NCBI GenBank assembly: GCA_001574975.1 | Contig: KQ965761.1 | Span: forward strand, 330,052 to 394,051 | Reading direction: 5' to 3' | Source of the DNA: Gonapodya prolifera JEL478 | Lineage: Eukaryota; Monoblepharomycota; Monoblepharidomycetes; Monoblepharidales; Gonapodyaceae | DNA length: 64,000 bases | Part shown: positions 34,771 to 47,300 of the stretch, piece after piece | Layout of the letters: each line of letters starts with the position of its first letter | Position numbering within the stretch: the first letter of the stretch is position 1 | Position numbers and translations under genes: made by a program | Notes under the pieces: model-generated | The model's input: the letters and a program-made list of their open reading frames with translations, nothing else | Database searches by the model: none | What the model was told of the DNA's origin: nothing

Positions 34771-36471
34771 ATGTCCTCTTCCTCTTCCCACCCGGACCTC
34801 ATCCTTACCAACGCCCGAATCACCTCCATGTCGTCCAGTCCCCTTCCTTCCAATTCCGACGCCATCGCCGTCACCCACGGCCGCGTCTCCTCCATCGGAC
34901 CCACATCCGCCATCGCAACCCTCGCAGGGCCCAGTACGAAGCGCATCGACGCCCGTGGCCGCAGCGTCGTGCCCGGGCTCGTCGACGCGCACAACCACGG
35001 CGTGAAGGCGTGCCTTGCCCGCTTGTACGCGTGCAGTTTCACCTTCAGCGCATCTCCGCAGGACATTGAAGCCGCGCTGGAGGGGTTTTTTGAGCGCAAT
35101 TCGGGCGTGGAGTGCGTTATGGGCGGGCGGTACGGGAGCGAGTTTTTCAAGACATATGCCGGTCAGCTCCTCCCCACGCCCAGGGAGTGGCTCGACGCGC
35201 GGTCGCGAGGGCGTGCGGTGTACCTGCGTGAAGAGTCCGGGCACAACGGGTGGGCAAATTCGCGCGCGCTGGAGCTCGTCGGGATCACCAGGGAGTCCGT
35301 GGACCCCAAGGGCGGGCGAATTGGGCGCACGGACGCCGGTGAGCTCACGGGGGTTCTGATAGAAGACGCAGACGTGCAGGCCCGCCTTCGGTGGCCTGAT
35401 TGGACGGCGGCGCAATACGAGGACGCGGTGAGAGAGTATGTCAAAGTGGCCAATGGGTTCGGGATTGTGGGGTCGACGGACGCAGACGCCAACGAGGGGA
35501 TTCTGAAGGCGCTCAGTGAGGTGGATCGCGAAGGTGGACTGTCACTCCACGTCGTGGCGGCGCAGACGACACCTTATGGGCACCGGGAGGAACCCTTGGA
35601 TTACGGGCTCCACGAGCGGTGGAGGGAGTTATATACGTCGGATCACGTCGACGCGAGTTTTGTCAAGATTTATTTGGACGGCGTGGCCAGGGACGATTCG
35701 CGGACGGCTTTCTTGCTGGAGCAGTACCTGCCCGACCCGCGGTTCCCAGAGTCACACAGGTCCCACGCGCACGTTCCGGCGGAGACTTTGGCGCGGGATT
35801 ATGTGGAGCTGGATCGGAGAGGGTTCACGGTCAAGACGCACTGCTGTGGCGATGGGTCCGTGAGGGCCACATTGGACGCCATTCAGGCGGCGCGGGAGGC
35901 CAATCCTGCCCGCTCAGAGATTGAGCTGTTGCGTCACGAAGTCGCACACTGCATGCTCGTGTCCGCCAGCGACATACCCCGGTTCCGCCGACTGAACGCC
36001 GTGGCGGAACTCTCCCCCTACCTCTGGTCAGGCGAGTCGTGCGTCAGCCACCGCCGCGCGTGTTTGGGCTCCGAGCGCGTCGAGCGGTGGTACCCCGTCA
36101 AGGAGCTCCTCGATGCGGGGACGGAGTTGGCAGCAGGGAGCGACTGGCCCGCCGCCGTGGCGTCGGTGAATCCGTGGCCCGGGTTGGCCAGTCTTGTCAC
36201 CCGGACGGACACATCTGACCCATCCAGCGCGCCTATTGGGCTTGACCAGGCCGTGTCGATAGAGGACGCGTTAAGGATCTTCACGGTCCAAGGCGCCCGG
36301 GCGATCAAGAGGGGAAAGGATACGGGAAGCATCGAGGTGGGGAAGTCGGCGGACTTTGTTGTGTTGGATAGGGATGTGATGGAGGTGGACCCCAGGATGG
36401 TGGGAGCGACCAAGGTTGATGTGACGGTGTTCGAGGGACGGATTGTATACGAGCGGGAGGGGGCCAACTAA
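34771..36471 (+). CDS. Amidohydrolase, YtcJ-like (Amidohydro_3), intronless
   Basis: This is a metal-dependent hydrolase of the amidohydrolase superfamily, family 3, which cuts C-N bonds in various amides and N-acyl compounds. The 566-codon frame is uninterrupted from the ATG at 34771. It starts with a beta-sandwich segment (PDLILTNARITSM, RGRSVVPGLVDAHNHG), where HNH is the metal-binding H-x-H. The barrel has VKIYLDGVARDDSRTAFL (Lys ligand), FTVKTHCCGDGSVRATLD (His and GD), LRHEVAHCMLVSASDIPRF and LAAGSDWPAAVASVNPW (catalytic Asp). It closes with GSIEVGKSADFVVLDRDVM, the usual C-terminal sandwich strand. The lack of introns, unlike nearly all neighbours, together with high GC suggests acquisition from bacteria or a retrocopy. 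The substrate cannot be told. Confidence 0.9.
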   Translation: MSSSSSHPDLILTNARITSMSSSPLPSNSDAIAVTHGRVSSIGPTSAIATLAGPSTKRIDARGRSVVPGLVDAHNHGVKACLARLYACSFTFSASPQDIEAALEGFFERNSGVECVMGGRYGSEFFKTYAGQLLPTPREWLDARSRGRAVYLREESGHNGWANSRALELVGITRESVDPKGGRIGRTDAGELTGVLIEDADVQARLRWPDWTAAQYEDAVREYVKVANGFGIVGSTDADANEGILKALSEVDREGGLSLHVVAAQTTPYGHREEPLDYGLHERWRELYTSDHVDASFVKIYLDGVARDDSRTAFLLEQYLPDPRFPESHRSHAHVPAETLARDYVELDRRGFTVKTHCCGDGSVRATLDAIQAAREANPARSEIELLRHEVAHCMLVSASDIPRFRRLNAVAELSPYLWSGESCVSHRRACLGSERVERWYPVKELLDAGTELAAGSDWPAAVASVNPWPGLASLVTRTDTSDPSSAPIGLDQAVSIEDALRIFTVQGARAIKRGKDTGSIEVGKSADFVVLDRDVMEVDPRMVGATKVDVTVFEGRIVYEREGAN

Positions 36472-36594
36472 CTAGAGTTAGACTTGAATTTTATAATTGC
36501 AAAATCCATAGTAGAGTGACTTGACCAGTCACAACTGAGGCTCACCGAGGGTAAAATTTTGCCGGGTCCGAATTCCCAAGAACCCGATACCAGC

Positions 36595-38328
36595 ATGTCC
36601 GGCCACACCCGCACGCCATCCAGCGACGTCCCCCTCGCCTATCCCGCGCCACTGCCTGCGCCACCAGGCCCGCTTCCCGTGCCCAGCGAGAAGGAACACA
36701 GAGGCGACTTGGACGACCCCCTGCAGCTGGGGATTTGGTGAGTGTAGGGGAGTCACGGTTGGAATAGAGTGGATCGATGCCTAGAACGTGCGATGCGTTG
36801 TGGAATGCATTCTGTTTGCCTTCGATTCCCCACCGATCCCATTCACATCCAGGCACCACGAGAACCTCCGCCTCCCCGCATCGGCCTACTTTTTCTCCGT
36901 CTCCGCGTCTCAAGGCAACCCCCTCGGTCTCCTGCTGTACGGCCTCTCGCTGCGACACGGGTGGGGCGTGAAACAGGATGCCGAATTGGGTTTCCGCTGC
37001 TTCCAGCTCGCGGCCAAGAGCGCCGTGTGGGAATTCTCAGAGGGGCTCGAAAACCAGGGCAAGAAGCCCACGGTGGGGTTCGCCGTTCCTGCCGGGGAGG
37101 GAGGGGGTGAGGGCGACTACAATGGCCCGAAACCACCCAGGATCACGCGCAAGGACACGAAAGACGTGGCCCTGGACGTGGCAATTCACGAGGACTTTGA
37201 TGTGGTGCTGCCTCCTAGCGGAAGTCCCCCCAAAGTGGCTGTGCCGGACTTCTCTGGCTTGAAGAAAGACGAGGACAAGGATGGAAGTACAGGTGATAAG
37301 GTGCTGGGGCTTTTGGGGCTACACAAGAGGAGCAATTCATCGACGGGATCAGCGCATAAGAGGAGTCCGAGTGGGTCGATGCAGGAGATGGCGCAGGTGC
37401 CGCAGTCGCCAGTTGGGGTCTCCACACCTCCGCCAAAACTGCCATCTGTGGAGACGATCGAGCGCCACGGAGGACCTGCGGGGACATCTGCAGGTGAGTG
37501 ATTGACACTTGCTCCATTTGATTTCACTGCTTTACTCACACATACAATCTACTTCAGTGGATATCCCGGTATTCGTACCAACCCCACGGAGGTCGTCTCG
37601 CCGAGCTCCCCCCGACGCAAACGCCGCTGCAAACACTCAAGTTGTTTCCGAAGAGCTCACCGATACTCTGACCACCGTGCAGTCCACCAACGCATCCGCT
37701 GCCACCTCGGCGTCCTCCCTCGGTGAAGACGAGTACGTCCCAGAGGCCAAGCCGCCGCCGAAACCTGCAGCGCCCGTTACGATTGACGCCACGAGTGGGC
37801 CTGTGATGACCCTGTCTCGGAAGGCGCGGCCACCGGTAGACACCAAGGAACACGTCGATGCGCCGGTTGCGTCTGAAGCAAAGGAGGGACACGCGGATTC
37901 GAACGAGCCTGTGTCGGCTTTGAAATCTATTGCGTCGGAACAGCTTGTGCTTGCCATATTCGAAATGGGGCAGGTAAGGGTTCCCACACATTTTTGAACG
38001 ATGCTATCAGCGACTTACCGACCCACCGCCACAACCCCAGAGCTTCGCCTACGGCTGGGGCACAGCGCCCAACCCCAAACTCGCTCTACACTACTATACG
38101 CTCGCTGCTCGACTGGGAGACAGCTCCGCGATGGAAACCCTCGGTGACATTTACATGCGGGGCGATCTGGGCCTCAAGAAGGACAAGTTCACCGCGGCCC
38201 AGTGGTACCGCAAGGCCCTCAAGGCGGGCGGGATGAAGAACGTGCCTAATATGGAGTGGGTGTGGAAGGATAAGTACGAGCCGGGACGGGAAGGCGAGAA
38301 GAAGAAGTTTTCGTTTTGGAAGTGGTAA
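36595..38328 (+). CDS. Sel1-repeat protein (Skt5/Nif1/Dsf2-like)
   Basis: Four or more exons join in frame. Exon 1 is 36595-36737 (MSGHTRTPSSDVPLAYPAPL). Exon 2 starts at 36853 and gives HHENLRLPASAYFFSVSASQ, GNPLGLLLYGLSLRHGWGVK and DAELGFRCFQLAAKSA, which are Sel1-like helical repeats. A long disordered middle rich in Pro, Ser and Lys follows (DKVLGLLGLHKRSNSSTGSA). The C-terminus returns to Sel1 repeats: FAYGWGTAPNPKLALHYYTL, AARLGDSSAMETLGDIYMRG and KKDKFTAAQWYRKALKAGG. It ends KKKFSFWKW. Related fungal proteins act as adaptors in septation, cell-cycle inhibition or chitin synthase activation. Which of these roles applies here is not shown by the sequence. Confidence 0.75.
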
Positions 38329-38471
38329 AGGTGGAGGGGAGGTAGCTTGGTGTATTCGATGTAGTCGTTTTTCGTCCGCCGCTGGGTCAATGTAATTCCC
38401 GAGAGACTTGTTTTTATGAATGCGTTGCTCCAAGGCGGTGGCCCAAAGCTCAGTCTTCAACCTTTCCAACC

Positions 38472-39908
38472 ATGGCGAATCCCTCTGCCTCCGCCATCTT
38501 CGAAACCTACGAGCGCGAGTTCCAGTCCCTTTCACATGAGCTCTCGACGAAGCTCGCGGAGTCGATCCCTCAGGCCGACTCGCTGGGTACGTTGAGGCGG
38601 ACGCAAGCTTTGGACAGGTCTCGCGCTCACCCGCGACGCGAGTCGGACCTGCATTGGGAACTGATAAAGAAAGGCACGAGCGAGGGAGAGAAGGATCCAC
38701 GAGCGGCCGCGTGATGGTGGGGAGTTGGACGCGTTTTGCCGATGCCGGGTGGGATGGAGCGAAGAATCGTCCGAGGATGGAAGCTCCGAGGAAGGTCGAG
38801 TATCTGAGTCTAGTGTCGAGAAGGGCGCTAGAGGGATATGGAAACCTGGGGTCTTCGTTGGAGGGACGCTGGAAGCCAGTGGTTGTTGGATTGAGATCAT
38901 TGAAAGCCTGAAAACGATACTGACCAGACTCCGCCTCCCCTTAGACACCAAGAAGCAGCTACTGAATCAGACGGATCGAGAGATAGACGAGGCCGAGGAA
39001 ATCGTATGTGGTTCAGCGTCATATGACAGATTTGTGGCCAACAACTAACGCCCCCCTTCCTTCGAATGCCAAACATTGGACTTTCCTTGGTCATTCGTCC
39101 AGGTGTCGCAAATGGAAATGGAACTGCTTTCTCTACCGCAGCAAATTCGGGTCCGACTTCAACCACGAGTGAAGGCTTACAAGACCGAACTGGAAAAGCT
39201 GAGAAAGGACGCGGTGAGTAGCTAAGGGGTAGTCTAGGGTCCGTGCTGCGACGCCGGCGAAACGTATTGGGTCGAGTCGCAACGGGTCCCGCGCATGTCC
39301 TTTGCCGCGGTCGACACCCATTGATTCCCTATCCAAAACCAGAAACGCCTCCGCTCCACCCTCTCCTCCTCATTCGACCGCGCTGCACTCCTCTCTCATC
39401 CCGTCCCTTCTCCTCGCCCTCCATCTCTCGACGCCGCCGTCGCCGATTCCGACGCTCGAGCACGCCTTCTTGGTGGAACGGCTCGTCTTGAAATTGCGAG
39501 CAGGCGGCTTGACGCGGCCCAAAGAATCGCATTGGAGACGGAGCAGGTCGGAGTTGGGACGCTTGGGGTGCTTCAGCAGCAGCGGGAGCAGATTTTGAGG
39601 ACAAGAGATACAGTGAGTGTTGTGGATGGACTTGTACTTCCATTAGGGTGTTGTTGAAATGCCCCTCTGTCCTTGCAGCTATCCAACGCCGATGGTTTCA
39701 TAGCCCAAAGCCAACGTGTTCTGAAGGGAATGCAGCGGAGGTAAGCCCTTCTTGGATATCACTCGTCCCCTTACTTGACCGGGCTAACGCATTGAACATT
39801 ACTCGTACTGCACATCAAAGAATGATGACGAACAAGCTGATCACTGGGGCTATTGTGGTTGTGCTCGTAGCTATGATCATTCTCATTATTTACTTGAAAT
39901 GGTTTTAG
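38472..39908 (+). CDS. VTI1: Vti1-type v-SNARE
   Basis: Vti1 is a Qb-SNARE for Golgi, endosome and vacuole fusion. Exon 1 (38472 to about 38592) encodes MANPSASAIFETYEREFQSL and SHELSTKLAESI, the start of the N-terminal three-helix domain. Later exons give LDTKKQLLNQTDREIDEAEE, MEMELLSLPQQIRVRLQPRV and AYKTELEKLRKDA. The SNARE motif follows with ARLLGGTARLEIASRRLDAA, RIALETEQVGVGTLGVLQQQ and REQILRTRDTLSNADGF. It ends RVLKGMQRRMMTNKLITGAI and a tail anchor (VVVLVAMIILIIYLKWF). Layer spacing and the C-terminal anchor are as expected. The interval 38593 to about 38930 between the first two exons is unusually long for an intron here and could hide a small exon. Confidence 0.88.
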
Positions 39909-40118
39909 TCGAGAACTTAGCCGATAATTTTGTCGAACGTGAGGCCATCTCAGGTTTTCTGCGAATAGATTGAATGACAAGACTCGAGCTCTATGAGCTG
40001 ACAAGAGATCGTGTCTATTGTTCCTCATCGGTGGACTTCAATTTACAAAAGTGCGGCATCAGAACAAACGAATGTTTCGGTTGCAGAAACGACATTTGGA
40101 CAACACAAGATCCACTTC

Positions 40119-41076
40119 TCACATCATGAGCGCACTTAGAAGCCCACTAAGCACCACCCATGTCGTTAAGCGCCCTGAAATGGCAAGTGGTACAAGGGCA
40201 GTCGCATAAGGGAGCACGGACGGCCATGTGGTACCTGGAAGGAGCTCGCCAATGACGAAAGTTGCGAGCATGCTTTTCAGAGGAGAAAGGTTTGTAAGGA
40301 GACTGGATGACAACTGTGGCGATCGACGTACCGGTTTATGATAGATACACGAGAGTGGCGCTCAAGGACGATGGCAGTGGCTCCACAGATGGAGAGGAGG
40401 TAATACAGCAACTTGTGCTTATAAGCGGGACCTACACGCTGCTGGAGGGTACCTATCGAAGAAGGTTAACGTGATGTTGAGGCTATGCCTGACACGATAA
40501 ATGTGCCACTCTTTGCTCACATAGCAATGTCCTATGAATCATCATGTTGGTCCATAAGAATAGAGTAGATCGCCCCCAGCCTTCGGTAAACTCTTTGACT
40601 TCCTTCGCTAGGACTGCAGCCATCGTTCGTCTAGTATGCTTCACCGAATCCTCATGCCGCTTCCCATTCCCTTTCCTTCCCTCCGCTTCACTCGCGTCCA
40701 CATCAGTTGAGCTGTCAATTTCTGCTTCCGGACCATCGGTTGCCGATGTCGCTATGCCTGGTAGCACACGTTCACTGTCATCCTTTTCCTCGCCCTTCGA
40801 TGTCATGGCCAGAACACCTGGTCGTCGGTGTAGATTTTTCCCCTTCCCACTCGTCGCACCCTGGCTCCCGTTACTCTGTCCATCTACGTCCCTCTGTGCC
40901 TTCATCTCGATTGTCGAGTCGACACGGCGGAGGTCCAACAGAGATGTGGCACGAGGCGCACCGGGGCCAAAGAGTGCTGTGAAAGATCCGCGTTTACGGG
41001 CAGCTTGGACGATATTGTATATGAGAGAGAGAACGTATTGGAGGAGGTAAAACTTGAAGTAGAGGCTGTTTGACAT
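40119..41076 (-). CDS. Small multi-pass membrane protein, function unknown
   Basis: The ATG at 41076 gives MSNSLYFKFYLLQYVLSLIY, a hydrophobic start. A polar, charged middle follows (GEEKDDSERVLPGIATSATD, VDASEAEGRKGNGKRHED), then VLAKEVKEFTEGWGRSTLFL and HRTLLC. After introns it continues with LQQRVGPAYKHKLLYYLLSI, CGATAIVLERHSRVSIINR and MLATFVIGELLPG, and ends GRLTTWVVLSGLLSALMM with the stop at 40121-40119. Junctions fit GT-AG and keep the frame, so the model of about 280 residues is credible. No family is recognised. It is convergent with the Vti1 gene. Confidence 0.55.
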
Positions 41077-44000
41077 TTGGAATAGGTTTCAGGCTTTCAG
41101 CTTTCAGTAGCGACAGAGAGCAGCACCGGGCAATCATTGTCCACCTCGCGATTTTCCTAAGAGCCACGGGGGCTTCGACTTTGAAAGACTCCACACAACC
41201 AGGTATGTGAGGGTGTGTCTATTTGAAAGACGGTTGTAGATGCCAGTCAATACAGTTCTGCCAGACCGACTGCGTCGATACAACAAACCTGAGTACATGA
41301 TCGCACGACATCATAACCCTTCTCGAAGGAGGGGTATGCGTTCCGCCTTTAAAATGTATTCATTACGCAAAACTGAAATGGGGGAGAAGTTGGCTCAGCA
41401 TCTATTCCACTCACTCGAGAAAAGACCTGTACTTGTCCGTGAAGTACTTATGCCGATAAGTGTCTGAAATTGGTCGAAAAAGTTACGGCGATGTGAGCAT
41501 TGTTATTTGGATACGATTATCCCAACGCGAGACTATCTGCCTTCACTCACGCATCATGGTTAACATCGCTGGTTCCAGAAGTGTGAAATAAGCAGCATGT
41601 TCCACCCATGTCGGCAATCGTTTGTTGATAGAGCCTCGAAGAACAGTAAGAATGACCAAGTACTTGAACGAACGGGGCGTCAAGAAAATTCTCGATTGAA
41701 GCGGAGCCATCGGATGTCAGTGCCCGAATGAGCCGGCTGCGCGGGACCGCTAGAAGGCGAGCGATGTCAGTTCGGAACAAGTGGATGTGGAGAAGCCGCT
41801 TCAAGTTCGTGGGAACAAAATATCTATTTCACATACAAATAGTACCTTAACAGAGCGCGTGAACGCGCTCTTATCGGGGCTTCTCCACGAAACTACGAAT
41901 TCAGTAGAAAATTGTATAGGATGCTACATGATGAACAGGTACTAAATAGCGAGTACCACTGGTAAAAACTTGGGAACGCTTATCTTTTCGAAAAGCACTC
42001 ACCCAAGGGCTGGTGTGGGGGGGAGGCAATTGGACCAACTGATGAGCGGGCAGCGCCGCGGTGGTATTGGTGGTGAGAGTTAGGTTGGGACCAGGGGACC
42101 GAGCGGCTCGGGTAAACTTTCGACGTAAGGTATTGGAGGAGGTCATATTGTTGGGTTTGGGCTCCGGGTAGACTTTGCGGGCTTTGAGGAGGCTGCTGGT
42201 GGTTGCTGCAGTTGCAGAAGCGATTGCGCCAACGGGCGGTTTGACCCGAGCAAGAACAATGCTCCACACCTGTGGGCCAACAAGCGCTGCTCTTGCTGGA
42301 GCTCCCTTGGCCGCGAGAGGAGCGGACGCGCGCAGGATGGGCTAGGGCAGCACTTGCGTTCCCGAAAGTGAACCTGGTTGGTGCAGGCTAGTGCCAAAGT
42401 TGCGATGTCCGCCTCCGAGTCTGGTCCAATCACTTTGATGTTGCCAAACGTGAGGTTGATGGAGCCACCCAGGCGCAGGGGGTGGCAGGAGCACTGGTGG
42501 ATTTGCCTTGTGCCCTGGAAGAAACCTGCCGGAGCAGCAGCGGTGGGGCAGTCGTAGTGCGGAGCTTTCTCAAGTTGAATGTGAACCCTAGCGGAGTGGG
42601 CTCAGCCGCAGGTGTGGACGAGGTACGAGCAGTCGAGGACGTTTTCTATCAAATCCGCCAAATCTGCTGAACCCTCCTGCAGTAGCGGTAATCAGTCCTC
42701 CTCTGCGCAGCAGATTCCAGAGCGGTGCTTCTAAAGAAGGTAAGACTGGTCCTGCAGCGCCAAATGGTCCTCAGTGGTGGGCAGTGATCTGGGGCGTGCT
42801 TGCGAGAGCCAAGCGTGGACTCCAAGGGTGCCTTCAGATGCAGTGACTCTCATAGATTCACTTAAGTGAGCAGTCGCCAATGCAATATTGGTGGGTACGA
42901 CAGCCCTGCCACCAGCCAAGTGCTCCGAGGGAGGAGCGGTCACTGTTTTCACGTGCCACACCCATTCCCCTATAACCCCACACATAACCCCATTGTCTCT
43001 GACCAGGACGCGACTGTATGTTTCCGAACAGAAGGGACAACTTGTAAGGAGGTGAAATGGAACTGCGAGCTGTGAAACGTTTGTAGCTGGAAAAGTTGCT
43101 GACAAGTGACAATCCACAATCCTAGTAATGATTCCACTGTGATATGCTTCTCGAACGGTCCGTAGGTGATCGTTGGCTGAGTCATCATAGGCAGAGCCTC
43201 CGACGACCCAATCTCGACCAAATCCACGTACTCGTGCAAGATGAAACCTTTGAGCAGGTACCCTTACCACGTCCTCGAGCAAGCGCTGCGTTGGCCAAAC
43301 AGGAATGCTCCAGGATGGTGTGTCATGCCACGTGCTTTCGCAAGGAAGTACACTGTGCGGGAGCAACCACACAGCTGCGCGAAGGCGTCGTCCCGTGGGA
43401 CATCGGGAGGCGCAGTCAGCAACGAGAACAAGTCGTCGGGTGCAGGTGTGTCGTGATCCGCGCTCAATTAACGCCGCTGTCGCTGTCCTTCTCCTGCGAC
43501 CAAGTCCACTGCTGGACCCACCCACACCGCGGCCAACTGCGATTGGAAGGATCAGCGCAAGAAGACCTACGAAGATTCCAATTTTACGGTTCCATCATTG
43601 CAGCTCTGGCTAGGCTTTGGCGGTAAAACGGGGTGGAAGGGGAACCGAGGAAAGCGATCGACAAGAGGAAGGGATCGGGGAGAGAAGGGGGCCGGTGTAG
43701 AAGCCCATCGCATAGGTCACATCGTCTGTTACTGTCAATTGGCGGAGTGAGGTTGATGTTAAAGTGAAATATTGAAAACGTCTCGTTTGGATCCGTCCAC
43801 TTATCTGCACACAGGACATGCTGCCAATAATTTAGTTCGCCTACTACAGGGTGGGGAAGAGTTCGGGAATTGCGTTTTTTCTATCAGCTTCCGTGACATT
43901 CTATGAGGCCCCGTTCCACAATAATGTAATTGTACACCAATGATCAAGTCCCACACGTACGCTAGGAGGGGAGGAATAAGAATAACGAAAAATGAATCGA

Positions 44001-44344
44001 TTGCGAGACGAAAGACGAAGTTTTTCTATCCGGTTCTTTGAGATTCCATGGCACGAAACTCCACACAACCACGTCACACGGCACCAACTCGGACGAGGTA
44101 CGACGCGCACACCTACAACCATACTGGAGAACACAAAAGACGAACAGTCCACAACGTTTTAAATTTCAGGAAGGATTGGGATAGTGCCAATCATAATTGG
44201 TAAACTTTTGACCCGAAACTCCCCTCAATCCTCCGGGTTTCGTGGAGACATACAAAGAGGAACAACAATATGGCAAACTCAAACGGGAATATAATTCAAA
44301 ACTACCTCGGGTTTCACTGCTAAACATGCGAAGTCGGAGGGCAT
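41077..44344. other. Unresolved stretch with scattered open frames
   Basis: About 3.3 kb hold no gene I can name. On the minus strand there are open frames with protein-like composition: 41804-41547 (ARLLAVPRSRLIRALTSDGS), 42433-42143 (GGSINLTFGNIKVIGPDSEA upstream in frame), a long one at 43525-42731 (PFHLLTSCPFCSETYSRVLV, NVSQLAV) and 43239-42970 (HEYVDLVEIGSSEALPMMTQ). They overlap in different frames, so they cannot all be real. This may be a broken or unfamiliar gene, or an old insertion. Confidence 0.3.
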
Positions 44345-47300
44345 CTACGCGAAGAACACTAGAGAGACGAGAGACCTGGTTGCAAAATATAAATGACGGA
44401 GTTCAAATGGATCGCACTCACTTCCAGGCAAGCGAATCTCCCTAAACGTAGAGCTGCTCGCGGCACTCCCTGACCCTCCCGACACAACAGAAGCTGCGTC
44501 CGAATCAACAAAATCAGACTGGAACTGGTGTCGCGCGAGAAGATTAATCCTTTCTGCATAGAATAGTGGTGCAGTTTTCGATACTGGCTTCGGAGCTACA
44601 GAAAGGGTTGGAGAGGCAGCAACGGTGCAGAGATTTGCTGAGGCAACTCACTTGATGTGTATAAGAAACACAACTTAAAAGTGAGGTCGTACAGATCATC
44701 GGGGGCCATGTTGATGTCGTCTCGCAGAACAGTGTAGTGTGTGGGCTTTGAAGTCCCCAAAGCCCCAGCATGGGATATGAGGAAGAAATCTTGAAATAGA
44801 AACAAAGTCTTCACGGAAAGGCAGGTCAAACGAAATGGTACACCCTACCATACAGCGCTGGGTCCGTTACATCCTGATCAACAACCGATCCCGGAAGCTT
44901 TGTAATTGCGTCCACGAAACCACATATTCAGACATGTGATGATGTGTGAATCTAAAAGCGTTATTGGTTGTCTGCAAGGTGCTCACCAAATTACCCCTCC
45001 CGTCGCCTCCTACGAAACCATGGGGGCCCATCTTGGTGGCAAAGAAACGGACGGACTCTGAAAGAAATAAATTCAGGACGACATGGGGAGACGTCATCAA
45101 TATTAGCATAAATGCAACTCACGCTGCTTGTTCGCGACAAGATACGTGATCTACGATACGATACATATGCAAATTGGTCATCACCAGAGAACATCTTGAA
45201 CGAAACTGTGGCCTATTTGTAAACGAACCTCCGGACGATACCCAGGCTGGACAGTTTCAGCCGCCCGGTCTATTCCAGGAACTTCGTCGAATAGGAGAAG
45301 AGGAACTTCTGCCTCAGAAACTCCCTTCCTGTAGACAACAATTCGCTGGGGTAGGACGTTCCCAACGGACTCTGCTTGAAACTACACCGCGAGTAGAAGC
45401 TAAACTCGCAATCAACTGAGCCGACCTTAATAAACCATGACGAACCTGACGAAGGGCACCGACAAAGAGGGGTTCGTGGTTGATCGCGTTTCTTCTCGCC
45501 TCTTGACCCATTGCGATCGCCGAGTACCGAGAAAAGTTTCGGTCGGTTGAGTGCGCAAGGCCGACAACCGATGGACTGTTCTTTCCCGGTGGGGCGTGGG
45601 AGATCGATAGTCCAACAATCATTGTCGGTGCACTTAAATGGAAGTGTAGATGGGCGTTAAAACCTAACCAACAGTTGTGGGGCAGTGCTTTAGTCACTTG
45701 TAACACAACGCTGGTAGCTCTTGTGGGGAAAGAACCCAGTTTTGTCCGCCGATCTGACGGAGTACATTTCACGCATGAAAGTGCGCCTGCTAAAGTAGGT
45801 CCAAGAGACCCTCTCACCTTCGAGTTAATTTTCAGAGCAACGTTTGCGTAATAAGTATTGTTCGCCCTGTTGAGCTTATCAGCGAGGAGAATTTGGGTTT
45901 GGCACAACTTTGCAAACACCGATCTCGTTTACATCCTGCCGGCACAGTACTTGAAACCAAACTCTTACCGCAAGCGGGTCAGACAGGGTAACATTTTTCA
46001 CTTGTCCATATAGTGGCGATTGTTTGTCTGGGATAATTACGACTAGTCTCGCAAAAGTGTATCGGAATCAATAACCTCCTAAATACAAACGTCAGAGCCT
46101 ACGTAATACTCACCTAGAATCTGACACTTTCCCTGCGTTCTACGAGCTGCGATGATGGCTTCTTTCAATTCCTCTTCGAGTGCCCCCGATGTTAGGGTTG
46201 CCACAGAAGATGGGCCTCTGGGCTCCATTCCAAAACGTGTCATGGCGCCCATCAGCGAGTGCACTGTTTCATCTCTCTTATTGTCAGGATAGACGCGGGG
46301 ACTTGCGTTGATCAATGCCCATGAAGTGAGCTTTTCTGGTACAAAAGCCCGTTGCGAGCCAGTCCTCCAAGTCACAGCGGCAGATTTGTTCCGAGTGTAT
46401 GAGAGTCCAACACTCTCGCTCCGGCCATCTCCAAAAATGACAGTAGAGGGCAGGGGGAGAACGCGGCATTGTACCTCCTTGGGCTCATTATCGACACCGA
46501 GACCAAAGTTGGACATGGACAGTGACGCTTGAGTCTGCGAGGTATTCGCGGAACTTGAAGATAGTCCAAGGATATCCTTTCCCCGCACTATGACGTCGTA
46601 CTTGACTTTGGGATCGTGTGTTGACATTCGTAGAATTTCCTGGATTTCGGTAGGGGACGCTCTGCGAACGACTAAGAGATGGTTTGAGCTATGGGACCAT
46701 GTAAAAGGAAGGATTTCTGACTCACGAATCTGATTCTCCTGTAACATGACACGTTCCGGAGGCAGGAAGCCTTCATCACTGACGTGAGGAGGTTGCGTGA
46801 TTCAAAATTAGCGCGTGGTGCCTACCTTTGGTATGATCGATGCAAGGAAGGTCCGGGTGTGCGAGTCTTATTTGTTTGTCCTGTAACGAGGAAGAACGTT
46901 GACCGTTTGATATTTTTAGTCCCCAATCGCGAACGGTGAAAGTCTACGGACGACCCGCACTTCGAGGAAATAGTTGAAGACCGTCTTCCTGATGCCATCG
47001 TCGGGGTTTCCAAACGCTGTGAAAGAGAACGTGTCAGACATGGAGGTCATTATAACAACTAACGAAGCAAGAGACTCACGAAAGTCCAAAGTTCTTGCTG
47101 AGGCTTGGGTGAACTTTTTGAAAGGGAAGATAAACACCTTGCCCGGTTTGACCTGGTACACGAGCTTGAGACCCCTGCAGTGAGTCGTCAATCGAGCGAT
47201 TTGGGACGCGCTGAGAGGTCCTGCTTGAAAGTCATGAATGTCGAGGATTGCTTTCATGTAGTCAAGAAGACGTCCTTTGGGCCGAAAAAGCGCAACAGTA

